NCBI GenBank assembly: GCA_035079385.1
Contig: JAVHKY010000013.1
Location: 7,128,001-7,192,000 of the forward strand
Length of the DNA stretch: 64,000 nucleotides
Source of the DNA: Aspidiotus rigidus
Taxonomy: Eukaryota; Arthropoda; Insecta; Hemiptera; Diaspididae
Direction of reading: 5' to 3'
Part shown: piece after piece, positions 11,767 through 23,451 of the stretch
How the letters are laid out: each line of letters starts with the position of its first letter
Numbering within the stretch: the first letter of the stretch is position 1
The notes under the pieces: model-generated
Told to the model about the DNA's origin: nothing
The model's database searches: none
Seen by the model: only the letters and a program-made list of their open reading frames with translations
Translations under genes and position numbers: made by a program

Positions 11767-14700
11767 CTATTTTTTTTGAAGCTTTTTAGCCAGAAAGTCG
11801 AAAGCTTTTTTCATTTCTTTGAACTTCCTTTCTAAATATCTTTTCTGTCCCAGCATAACATTCGCGTGGCGATCTGAAATTAATACGCGAGGTTAGAAAA
11901 TGGAACACCAGCGTCAACACCCAAAAGAAAAGTATATAGATAAATAAATAACCTGGATGTAACTCGAGAGCTTTCTTGTAGTAAGCTTTCTTGATTTGTG
12001 CGAAAGTAGCGAGCTGATTGACTCCAAGAATTGCGTGGAAATCTTTCCGTTCAGGTTGCTTTTCACAAAGCGATTTAGCCTCCTTCAATAATTCTTCAGT
12101 TTCTGTAATGTGAAGTTCATGGCGTTTACAGCAGAAATTAAATACAGTACGCAGTTCTTAACAGTTGTGTATTTAGAAGATTCTCGAAACAACAAAAAAT
12201 GTACAATTACTGCTCCTCTTCGTTTTATTTCTTCTCATTTTGTTGCAAGAGAGTGTAAGACGCCATCTTTTCCTTTTTTTTTTTTTTTTCCATTAACTTT
12301 ATGGAGGAATTTCACTATCGTTTGCTAGAATTCTCAAATCACCTTTTCATGAATAATTTTTTGGGGGAAAATTTTTGGTTTTGAAGCGAATGTCTTTTAT
12401 GAAGGACTAATAAATAATTGCAGGAGAATTTTATGAATAAAAAAATCCAACCAAAAAGTATAAGAAGACGAAGAGAAATAAAAGAAACAGCGCGAACGTT
12501 CTGAAGCAAACACATGAAGTGAGAGAAGAAATTCGGATAAGCCAATGCAGGCAGGCACTGAAGCAGGCATTAGCATGCAAAGAACTAAGTATTATTTGTA
12601 TTTTTGCTACTAAAAGGAACATGGTTGAAGGAAAATTCTTCTCCATTGAGAATTTCTTATCTATTGGAGCCTGAGAAACAATTATAGAATTTATATCCCA
12701 CGATAGTTACCGGAGGATTTCATAAGAAATAGGTAAAATCAAAATGGAACGACAAAAAGAAGCAATATAATGAACCGTTATTAAAAATAGGCTGCCTGCG
12801 AGCGTTAAAAATAATAATAACTGAAATGGAGTGGGAGGCAAAAAACGAGAATATGAGGATAGGGAAGAGAATTGAAAGGAGGAGTCGAGTCAGGTGGAGG
12901 AAAAAGACCAGATATGCACAAGTTGGAGTAATTGTGTTACTCAGGCAGTTGAACGAGTTGGAAACTTTTTTGGAGTAACTACATAGCGCAGAGGATATGA
13001 CTTGAATGTGTGTGCAAACTGTAGTGTGTGCAGTTTACTTGATGAGTGTGTGCAGATTACCAACTCCCTAATTATCAATGGCTCTCGGTGGTTCGATGGT
13101 CCTCTCGCTTTTACCTAGCATCAATCGAAAGGGGTTTTGGAAAGAGATCTACTCGTCAATGATCAGGTTTAAGATGAGCAACTCTCCTCTCATACACATA
13201 TAGGTAGTAATTATCTAGTACATACAACTACCACCTAAAAGACAAAGATGTTGTGACAATTGGGACCACTTGATCAAGTGAAAGACTTTCAAATACATTC
13301 TTCCTTTTGTCTTTATCTTTTGCTTCATTAAGTTATATGCGAGTGAGCCGTGGGCGTCGAATAGGTCCCATTTTTTATTGACAGTATGATTTTCAACGCT
13401 ATCATCATTGATTGAACTTAAATTATTACAGAAAGGCCGTTTGAAAAAGAAAATATTTCAAAAACGACAACAACAAAAAAAAGTCCGCTCACCAGGAGTA
13501 CTCTGAATTTCGTAGGCCATTTCATAATCTCGCACAGCTTCCGCGAATTGTTCAAGACTCATACAGCATTCCGCTCTTCTTAATAAGGCCTTCAAATATT
13601 TTTCTTCCAGTTGGAGAGCTTTTGTACAATCTTCAATTGAATCCACTGGATTCCCAAGCTGCAGACAGTCAACAGAAAATTTTTATCAGATATAGTAGAC
13701 ATGAATGTGAGCAGATTCGGTTACAGTTCCCAAAAAACGTTCGGTAAGTTGTACCTTGAAAGAAACAGTAGCCCTGTTGAAGTATAATTTAGCATTAATC
13801 GAATTATTCGAGAGATCGATTTCCAGCGCGGTTGAATAATATTCGTAAGCTTCATCGAATCGATTTTCTTTGAACGCTTTATTACCTTCCGCTTTGGTTT
13901 TCCTAAGCAGAGTAGCTCGCTGTAAATTAATTCAAAAAAATTAAATCAATCAAAGCGTCACTCACAACATGTCAATCATCTAGGCCTACATACTCGTAAT
14001 ATAAAATACACGACTCGAAACTTGAAGAGTGTAGATAAAAATTGATTGCACCATTGTCCTAGGGGGGGGGGGGGGGTACGTAAACAAGGGACGTGAATTT
14101 AAGTACATAATATAGGTAGTAAGGTAACAAAAAAATATTTCCTCGAAAATTTTCAATTCAATTCATCCCATAAGAGAACTCTCCTGTCTACTTCAATCTT
14201 CCTAAAGTGTATGATAAACTCCATGAACATGGAATCGTAAAACTATTTTATAAATCAAATATGCAAATTCAGCCTTACCTTATAAAGTTCGACCACTTTC
14301 GAGTGACCGGGCACAATCTTTGAAGCTTTTTGTAGACACCAGATCGCTTGATCGATGTCGCCTACGTAGTAGAAACAAATTCCGCGGACGTAGATTGCAT
14401 CTGCATTCCGATTATCGACGTCAAGAATATCATTAACGATTACTTCGGCTTCTTGACACCGTTTCAATGAAGCTAGACACTCCGCATTCAATAATTTCAT
14501 TTCTACACAATTTTCGGCGAATTTCATAGCTTTGAGCAAATGAGATAACGCCTGAAACATGAAAAACAAACCGAGAATAAGAATTATATTTGGGTCCAGA
14601 CGTTTGAAGAAATAAACGTCAGGTAAATAATACGGTGGGAAAAACAGTTGATTTTAATATCGCGAAAAGATGTAGAATATTTCATCCGGAGCGCTGGAAT

Positions 14701-17700
14701 ACCTCTTGTCGGGGCTGCTGTGGTTAACTGGGACATAAATTGTAAAAAATTAAAATTTACTTCGTCGTATTTCTTTTTCGCATAATACTGCTTCGCCTCC
14801 GCAAATTCTGTTTTCAAACTACGCAAATCATTTAATAATCTTAAAATCCGATTATCTTCAGGGTCGATGTTGAGCGCAACATCTATTTGTAGTTCGGCTT
14901 TTCGAATTTCTCCTATAGTGATAAACCTTTGGATTGTCTCTTCGTGCGCCTGAAATACAGTAACAAATTAGATAGTCAACTTCTATGCGGCCAATAGAGC
15001 AGTGGCGTAGCCAGAAATACATTCAAGATGGAGGGGCGACCACGGTCCAGGAGCGAGGACTAGAAATTTTTCTGTTCTTTAGCACCGACAGTAAATTCTG
15101 ATCTTCAAAAAGAGTTTCGCCCTCCTCGCTACGTCACTGCAGCAACAGAGTGCTCATTTTTTCAGTACATTTAATTTATATTTTCACCTGCATCAATTGC
15201 CATTTGGCATCTTTAAGACGTTGTTCCGTGTCTGCAACAGAAAGTTATCGATAAATTAACAACCAAGATAACGTTTTATGGATGAATTTAAATTAGAATG
15301 AAATAATTTTTCGTAATACGTCAATAGTCGGTATAGGGATTACATTTTAGTACGATTTCGACCTTGCTTACCGGGAGACTTTTGAAGTTCGTACGCCATT
15401 TCGTAATCTTTGATACCTTCGGCGAACTGTTTCAAGCCTACACGACTTTCCGCTCGTCTGAGTATCGCTTTCAAATAATTACCATCTAGGTGTAAAGCTT
15501 CCGTGGAATCTTTGATAGATTTCTTCAATTGACCTAGCTATAAATCAAATAGACACTTATCACTACGTACAGTCTACGCACCAAAGTGACAAAAAACTAC
15601 TTTTAAGGGACTATTTTTACTTTAAATGAAACCGTGGCCCTATTGAAGTACAACTTCGCATTTATAGAATCGTTGGTGCAGTCAATATTTAGGGCGGTAG
15701 AATAGTATTCGTACGCATCGACCAATCGATTCGCCTTAAATGCTATATCCCCTTTGGCTTTCATCTCCTTCAGTGATTTTGCTCGCTGTAAAAACAGAAA
15801 AATCGCAATGTTTGAAAAAAAAAAAAATCACCAAATAAATGGTATAAGATGAAGCGAAAAATTATAAGTTATAACCATCTATATTTTCCGAGGCCTTTTA
15901 GAATCTTTCAATGTACATCATGAGCGAAACTTTCCGCTTTATGGAATGTGGACTCGATCGTTTCTCTTTCCGCTTTATGGAATGTGGACTCGATCGTTTC
16001 TATTAAAGCGCTAATATTAGGCTTACTGAACCGAGGGCTATGGAGACCCTCCCAGCACATCCTAGAGTTCACAAATTGTGCGGAAAAACAAAAGCGTTTC
16101 TCTTTTATAATAACCGCTGGGAGTATCATTATAGGAATCTGAGAATCTAAGAATCTTTCCTGACGCAACTAACAACGCTTAAAATCGGACTCATATTGTC
16201 ATTCATGTCATCAAGTCTCTCACATTGGACCTACTCAGACCCGTAAATCAGAAGTTCATGAAATTTCTGCAACAGAAGAGGAAAAATTTGGGTGGGCGGC
16301 AATATCTATCATTATCAAAGCTAAAAAAAGTCCTCAGTTAGCATAGTTTTCTCTCCTCCCTCCTCTCCGATGGCTTGGCTTTCGTGTTGGCCATAGCTAC
16401 TCACCATGTTATCTTATGACTATAGCTTGATCAGGCAAATTAGCTTTAAAATGAAAAAAAATCGCTACCTCACGTTTGTTTGCGCAAGTGTGTTCATCAA
16501 GGTGCCCATGATAAAAATCAAAAATCGTTACTCTCTCACCGACGACGCTACCACCAGGAAGCAGAATGTCTCTGAATTTTAACAGGGAACCTGTTTTGTC
16601 GGGTGGAGGTCCTAAAAAACGTTGGCTGTTCGCCTTCCGGCTGGCCGGCGAAGTTCGGGGCTCGAAAATTTTCCAAGTCCCCCTCCTATCATATATAGTT
16701 CGGGGGTGGGGCTTTTGACGTCACAATTTGATGACGTCGTAGGTCAGCCTTGTGACTTCACAACCTGACCACGTCATGGATCAGTTTTAACAGGGAACCT
16801 GTTTTATGGGGGGCTTTTTCAGAAATTTGTCGTGCGCCGTCCGCCGTCCAGCAAAAAACTTGGAAAAATTTCGACTCTCGAGCTACCATATATAGCTCGA
16901 GATAGACAAATTTAGACTCTCAAACTATATTATACTAGGCTTATAGTAGGTCTAGGCGTCCTTTACGTACACTAGCTTTATCTAAGTCTACGCTTCCTTG
17001 AATTCTCAATACCAATATCCACTTGACTCATAAAACAGGTTCCCTGCGTTCCTCGTTCAACTTCGTTAAGGAAGCCGTCGTTTTTTTCAAGTTCCCCTCC
17101 TATCATGTATAGCTCGAAGGTGGGGCCTGTGACATCACAGTTTGATGACGTCATTGGTGAGCCTCGTGACGTCACAATCTACATTTTTCAGATTCTACGT
17201 GCCCCATAAAACAGGTTCTCTTGCCACTCCTCGTTCAACTCCGTTGAAAAACCCATGATTTTTTCAGTTTTTTCGATTTTCCTCAAAAACTATGGACTTC
17301 CGAGCAAAAATACATTACTCCAAAATTATCCTACATAAAATTTCCTACGAAGTGAATCCCCATACGAGTATAGTATTCCGATGAGTGAAAGTCGTACAGC
17401 AATTCTTTGAAATCTGAGGAAATATCATTTTTTCAACTTTTCTTGCATTTTTTGTAGAAAACATAATTGAGACGTCGAATATGCCACTTGAACTTACTTT
17501 GTAAATTTCAACTATTTTCACAACTCCTGGATCGAGTTTAGATGCATTTTGAAAACACGAAATTGCTTTATCAAGATCGCCCGAATAATAGAGACAAACT
17601 CCGCGAACGTATATTGCATCCGCATTTCGTCTATCGATTTCAAGAATTCTGCTGATGATCGCTTCAGATTCTTGATATTTTTTCATAAACGCCAAATATG

Positions 17701-20700
17701 CCGCTTTCGTAATTTGAAATTCATTGCAGTTCGGGGAAATTTCTATCGCGCGGTTCAAATGGTACTGCGCCTGCATAAATCCAACGTTTTTAAATCAAAA
17801 ACTTTTCAAAATACTGTTACAAATTATGCGACATATACATGAAAAGAACAGATGCCCAGAATATCATGTTTTACTTTAATTTTTCATTCCGTTCTCAAAT
17901 ATTATAACAATAAATTGTTGTAATTCATCTTTGGCTTCATTTTTCAGTTTTCCTTCTCTCACTCTTTAATTCAAATATCTTTCTAATCTTTCATGCATTA
18001 GACCAACCTAATTTTTTAGGTTTATCGTAAATTGTTTTTCTTTTCATCCCCTCATCAAAAATTTCAATTTTCATTATTTCCTCATTGTTCATATTCTTCA
18101 AAACTTTCACTTCTCTTTCATCTTCTTTTCCCACTTCGCTCCTTCATCTCATCGTTTTGTCTTCCTCTCCTCGAATGAAATCATCAAACGTGAACAAAAA
18201 AGACTCAATTAGGCTTGCCTATAGGGCTCTTCCTCTATATCATATTGTACTTTGTATACTTGTTTACCTGGATTCTTATCATAATGGTACTTCGTTCACG
18301 TTGGTATTATGGCAGAGGAATGGATATGCTATTATTGCATATTCAATTCCCCTGCCATAAGAGCAATGTAAAGCAAGTACCATTACGATAAGAATCAGGC
18401 AAACGAGGATGCAATATGATATAGGGAACGAGCTAGTTCGCGTCTTCTTTGTCATGTCCCAAACCTGATATTATACTTGAATTTGATGACCACACACGAA
18501 CATTTGAGTGAATAAGTATAAATCCATCTAAAAAATTGTCCGTTGTTCCCATTTGGGGTGAAGAGTGAAAATCAATACAAAAACTCATCGAATTTTTGGA
18601 CAAATTTGTAAAAGAAGTAGTTTGTGATGAGCCGACAGAAAATTATCATTTCCCACAAAATCTTCACAAAAAGTTTCAAGAGCATTTTTTAGTATTAAAG
18701 TGCCTTTATTGTACACTTGGAGTCAATCGTACAAACGGTTTCAACTTAGTTCAAAATCAAATTGGGCCAGGTAAAACTAGTTTAAAACCCGCGACCGATC
18801 CACACTTTACGAATAATCTGTCCATTCTTGGTTATAGGCCTTTTTTGGTCCCTTGACATTCGATGTTGTCTCGGATATTATTTCTCCGACTAACCCAACT
18901 CTATCTTGTCCTTTCATTAGGACCTGGGTATTCCTCTTCTTTTCTCCCTCTCATTACATTTAAACTCCCCAAATAACCAAACATAAATCAACTATTCACA
19001 GTAGATAAGAGTACCGGTACACATATTTAGTATAAAGATAAAGAAATTACTTGATTATAATCCTTATCAGTAAATAATTTTTCTGCCGCAGCGAATTCGT
19101 TTTTCAGAGTCGTCAATTCATTTTGCAGTGTCAGTAGGACAACATTCGATGGCTCCAAACCGATTGCGATTTTCAGATTTCGTTCAGCTGCTCGCATATC
19201 TCCAATTATGAGATAACATTTAACAAGTTTTTCGTAAACCTAAAATATATAGATTCATTTTTTCACTAAGTTACCATAGAACAAATTACTATAAAACTCT
19301 ATTATCGTACTTTAACGTTTTTGTCGTCCAATTTGAGGGATTTACGAGCGTCATTGAGAGCTTTGGAATATTGATTCAGTACCATATAACAAGCCGCCCG
19401 ATCCCAATACAGAGCCGGATTGTCCGGATAATCTGAGAAATTATTCCCAAAAATAATGAGGATTTATGAAGAAGAGCGCGGGTAAAGAATGTGTCGGAAC
19501 TTTTTCGTTTAAATTTACTTATGGCTTCGTTGCAAAGTTTCAATGCTTCCTCGTAATTTTTGTTCGCATATTCTCTTTTTGCTTTTCGCCGCAACTCGAA
19601 TGCATGCTCGCGATTATAATCTTGTCTGTAAATTGAAACATCATTAAATATTTTAGGGTTGCAGATACCTATAGTTGAGGCCAGATGAGGGAATTGGGAG
19701 GGTTGTAGGGGTGGCATCCTCATAAAATTTAATATATTACGATTTACTCATGAAAATCGAAGAAATATTTCCTTTTTTTTGGCATTGATGGAAAATTTCA
19801 AACCCCTTTCTTGAAGTTTTAGTAGTCTAGGACTGTGGAACCAAATATAGTTCAACCTGTATGAATGTCACGACTTAAAATAGGATAGTAAATCGATTAT
19901 TATGTGACAGATGTAATATTGCTATACACAGGCAAGTCTGATTAGGAAGTCAGATCCCTGCATATGTTCGAAAATCACACAGTTGTGATAAAAATAACCC
20001 TCTTCAATTCTGTGCAATGCCAATATGCCTAAGCTCCAATAAGGAAATTAGGAGTGAATAAAATTTTCAGATAGAGAATTGCCACAGAGAAGATGCCTAG
20101 GCCTATATGTACAACATATTATATAGCTTAAACTTACAAATCTTCTTCTTCACGATTCAAATCTTTTTCTTCGATCTTAATATTTTTCTCCTCATTCGAT
20201 TGGGGTTGACCACAAGCTGAAACACTTTCAATAAAAATTGTATTGGTGAAGAAATAATTTTCATACATAACAGATGTTGACAAAAATTTAAATATTTTAT
20301 AAATTTAGCGTTTCATTTCTATCAACCCAAAATCAACGTATCGAGTTTTTTTTTTTTTTTCTTTCTTTGCCACAGGTTTCAGACGATTGTAAACAGCTTT
20401 TGAAATTCGTTAACAGGCGATCAATTATACGTTGTATCTTCAAGGATTCAATTTACAATACCCAATGGACCCTTATCCTGTGACCTCACTCAGCAAGTAC
20501 ATTAGCAGAATCCCTGTCATTTGAGCCAAATGCATTTTTGACTCCCATAAGAAAAACATAGGCAACTGAGAACATTATGTCATAAATTTAGTGATTGAAG
20601 TTGTAGATTCGTAGGCCCCTAGTATTTGAAAATAAACTTCTGATAGCCAAGATCACTCCTGATTATCAATCAGAAGCCTAATGATCTCTGCTCCCTGTGT

Positions 20701-21400
20701 CTTTCTTTGGGAGTCGATAGTTCGTTAGGCTCGATAATTGACAGGGTTTCTGATAATTGTAACGCGCTATGACGTCAACAGGATAAAGGTCTATAGTGCT
20801 GGAATCAAGAATTACAGCGAGTGGTACCTACTACGGAAAGCGGGACTAATTAAACATATTCAGATCTAGAATCAGTATTATGATGTTCCCTCCGCGGAGC
20901 TTCAACTTTTTAAAATTGATATTTCAGTGATAGAGATTATTAGTCTCGATGAATCTTTCAATAATTCTTACTAACGCTACTACTTACTTCTTATTTGCCA
21001 TAAATCCACCTCCATGATCTCCTCCACCATCCTCAACCTTGGTTTCGTTAGTTCGCGTTCTTTCGACACCACAGGATTCACAAAATTTTGACAAGTTTTG
21101 ATTCTTATTGAAGCCATTCTCTGTTTTCTTTTTTTTTTCCGCACTTTTAGGCGGTTTTCTCGAGTACTGCACTGTCAGTTTGCACCCTCGAAGTTTTCGG
21201 CCGTTCATTTTTTCGATAGCGGTGTCTGCTTCCTCTTGTGAAGCATACGCTAAGAAACCGTTCACACATTTTTTCCTTCTGGTGGATCTAACGGAAATTT
21301 TGCTGTCCAGGATCTTTCCGTAGCTTTTGAACGCTGTTACGAGATGCTCCGTTTCGATAGCTCGATTCAAACCGCCAACGAACAGTTCGTATCTAGTCAT
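11767..21400 (-). CDS. Copy A: RRM - 16 TPR - J-domain co-chaperone, intact
   Basis: Predicted DNAJC7/TPR2-type Hsp70-Hsp90 co-chaperone with an RNA-recognition motif in front. Exons: 21400-20988, 20224-20138, 19625-19519, 19432-19311, 19239-19051, 17770-17498, 15785-15621, 15537-15372, 15231-15188, 14949-14761, 14551-14279, 13919-13755, 13658-13493, 12102-11953, 11873-11767. All introns are GT-AG, frame is kept at every junction, and the sum is 872 codons including TAG. RRM is residues 4-82. TPR 1-9 span about 170-507 and TPR 10-16 about 523-787. The J domain is about 803-870, with HPD at 835-837 split by the last intron. The second TPR block keeps a full carboxylate clamp for EEVD tails (K685, N689, N724, K754, R758); the first has Asp in place of the first clamp Asn. 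The protein stops right after J helix III, without the usual DNAJC7 tail. Exon 2's acceptor is unusual. Start: first ATG of the RRM frame. Fusion to the RRM exon needs cDNA proof. Confidence 0.82.
15908..16570. other. Intron 6 of copy A, simple tandem duplication
   Basis: Intronic sequence. A 36-bp unit (CTTTCCGCTTTATGGAATG followed by TGGACTCGATCGTTTCT) is directly duplicated at 15927-16001. The rest is AT-rich and nothing else is recognised before the transposon cluster that begins at 16578. Confidence 0.6.
16578..17265. mobile_element. Cluster of 45-bp-monomer elements in intron 6 of copy A
   Basis: Two element starts (TTAACAGGGAACCTGTTTT at 16578 and 16787) are followed by GTGCGCCGTCCGCCGTCC and CTTGGAAAAATTTCGACTC. 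Inverted ends (CATAAAACAGGTTCCCTGCG and CCCATAAAACAGGTTCTCTTG) lie near 17030 and 17205, each next to the CGTTNAACT(T/C)CGTTGAA/AAGGAA hairpin. Three CRE-like blocks with TGACGTCA palindromes are included (about 16717-16785 and 17128-17182). The cluster sits between exons 6 and 7 and contributes no coding sequence. Confidence 0.7.
18223..18438. mobile_element. Near-complete 215-bp palindrome (foldback element) in intron 5 of copy A
   Basis: The left arm (TCTATATCATATTG, then GATTCTTATCATAATGGTAC, then TTATGGCAGAGGAATGG) is repeated in inverse order on the right (GGGGAATTGAATATGC back to CAATATGATATAGGGAACGAGCT). The arms are about 100 bp, roughly 80-85 percent matched, with a loop of fewer than 10 bases near 18331. 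Absent from copy B at the same place, so it is a later insertion. Confidence 0.75.
20988..21400 (-). CDS. RRM exon of copy A
   Basis: This 413-nt first coding exon holds a complete RRM. RNP2 reads LFVGGL (residues 6-11), as in Musashi/hnRNP A-type motifs. RNP1 reads VNGFLAYA, keeping one of its two aromatic RNA-contact positions but with Ala at the other. The C-terminal strand (KLTVQYSRKP) is followed by a Lys-rich and then Gly/His-rich linker. The exon ends in phase 2 at a consensus GTAAGT donor whose own bases supply a TAA in the exon frame, so an unspliced message would make a stand-alone RRM protein of about 138 residues. It could alternatively be a separate small gene; conserved donor and phase in all three copies argue for fusion. 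Confidence 0.7.
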
Positions 21401-21972
21401 CACGAATGGATTGTACGTCGACAATAATTAATTATAATCTCTCATAGGTGGGTGTAAAGTGCATACTGTGGCTCACGCTCAGAAGTTGGACTCGTATGGA
21501 AATCTATAACATGGTATTATATTCAATAGGGAGTGAACTTAGTTGAGACTTTTCTATTGAGTGTTTATATGCATCATACACTATCATATTCAAAGTAAAT
21601 CAACCTGGTGATAAGATTTAGATAAGTATAAATTATATTAAAGATCAAGAATTACCGTAACTATGAAATCGCAAATCAGAAATATTCATACGCTTATTGA
21701 TACATACGGTATAGTCGTACGTATTAGAAATCCCAAGTCTCAAATTGTCATGGGTATTACACAGACTAAAAAATTATAATATTCTCTTAATTCGGTACAG
21801 GATTTGTACGGTCTCCAAAACGAGTTTTAAAACCTTTGTGTGTACAATTCGAAGTTTTCTTATCTCAATGATTTCTGTACAGGTTACAGTCCCGTAAACA
21901 TCTGGTAGATAAGTATACCTATAGCGGTTAAAGTCCACGAATGAGAATGTTGAATATTCTGCGAATACGTAC

Positions 21973-22060
21973 CAATCAATGAGAAGTCATCCTTCGAAAC
22001 CATGTGAAATCGAGAAATATAATAATCCGATGCAGAAACAGCTCGCAGTGATTCAATTCC
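21973..22060 (-). other. Putative noncoding 5' leader exon of copy A
   Basis: On the minus strand a donor GATTG|GTACGTATTCG lies about 570 bp before the ATG. The same junction context is kept in copy B (exon edge 40322) and copy C (exon edge 55080), at 670 and 510 bp from their ATGs. The 5' boundary is unknown; the coordinates are nominal. Confidence 0.45.
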
Positions 22061-22967
22061 ATGTACCTACATAATGAAGTTGCCACAGATAAAGAGAGAG
22101 AGAAGACAGAAATAAGTGGCTGCGATCGTTATTTTCTGCGATTAGCGAGAGGAAATGAATCATGCGATATATATTTTATTTGAGCAAACAACGCAACGCA
22201 ACAGTTGACATCAGGGGTCAGCGGCGAGACGGGAGCGTACATTGCGAACGTTTGATTGGGTGGCTGTTGTTATTATAATAATAATAATTGTTGTTATTAT
22301 AATAATAATATGTAAACTTATGATTGATCACAATTTACATACAGATATGCACTTCATTCAAATCCTTTCTTTAGTGGTCTAGTAAGTATAATGACAATGA
22401 AAATCAAAATAAACATCGAATCTACGGTTTTAGGCACGTATACCTGTAATATGACCAAAATTAGAAATAGAAACAAAAGAATCAATAAAGCAAGGCTATT
22501 CAATTAGTTTTTACCGCGGGCCACCTGCTGAGATTCTTTGTGCAAGCGGGCCACAAGTAAAGAAGAAGAAATAAAAACATAATATGGAAAATATTTTTTC
22601 GGAAAGATGCGCGGAAAACGTTGTGTTTCCTACACTGCTGTAGGCGTGGAAAGATGCGCTTTAATGTTGGTATCAGTGTAACGGTCTTTGCAACTAAAAG
22701 GTGGTAGGTAAAGACAGCTGGCGGTCGGTAAGACATTTTTTTATACAAATGTAACGAACACCCACAAAAACCGGATGCACTTCTTGAGGAAAATGATCTA
22801 TCTCGCATCTAAATTGAGGATGGGCGGAAAAATCATATTCTTTCCACACTGCAAATACTCTTTCTACCACTGTTATCAGAGCTTGAGCGCTCGTTGCAAT
22901 AAACAGATCTTTCCACCATCACATTGGTAACAATATCATTAGTTTTCGGTTACATCGTATAAAAAAC

Positions 22968-23345
22968 AAGACTTCGCCATGCGCCTCAGTATCTGGGTCT
23001 CTTGGTTTTTTTTTTTTCTAATTGACTGTCACGTGACGGAAATTTATTTTCGATTTTTTTCAAAAGATCTGGAGCTTCTTTTCCTATACCAAGATGTAGA
23101 GCTCAAGAGATCTCGATTTTTTCTATGTCAAGATCTGGAAACCAAGAGATCTGCATCTTTGTTCCACTCTGATCTGGAATCTCAGAGACTTAATATTTGT
23201 ACGTACGGTAGGTACGCGTATTACGATTAAGGAAGTATTGAGAGGAAGAAACTTCCTTAAAGAGACTATGTAACGTCCAGTATTAATCAAACGATCTACA
23301 TTGTCACCGATATTGATTTTCGACGACTATATCTTGGTTATAATT
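22968..23345. repeat. Direct repeat, first copy
   Basis: Runs from AACAAGACTTCGCCATGCG through CCTCAGTATCTGGGTCTC, AAAGATCTGGAGCTTCTTTT, CCAAGAGATCTGCATC and GGAATCTCAGAGACTTA to ACGGTAGGTACGCGTATTAC, and on to CAGTATTAATCAAACGAT. It is matched along its length by 23866-24720, where the copy is interrupted by the MITE at 24111-24497. Function unknown. Confidence 0.75.
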
Positions 23346-23451
23346 TAGAAAGACTTGATTTATGTATGTATAGAGTGAAACGAGAATAATACAAATATAT
23401 AGGATACGGTGCAATATTATCGCAAGTTATTCACAATTGAACTATTTTTAG

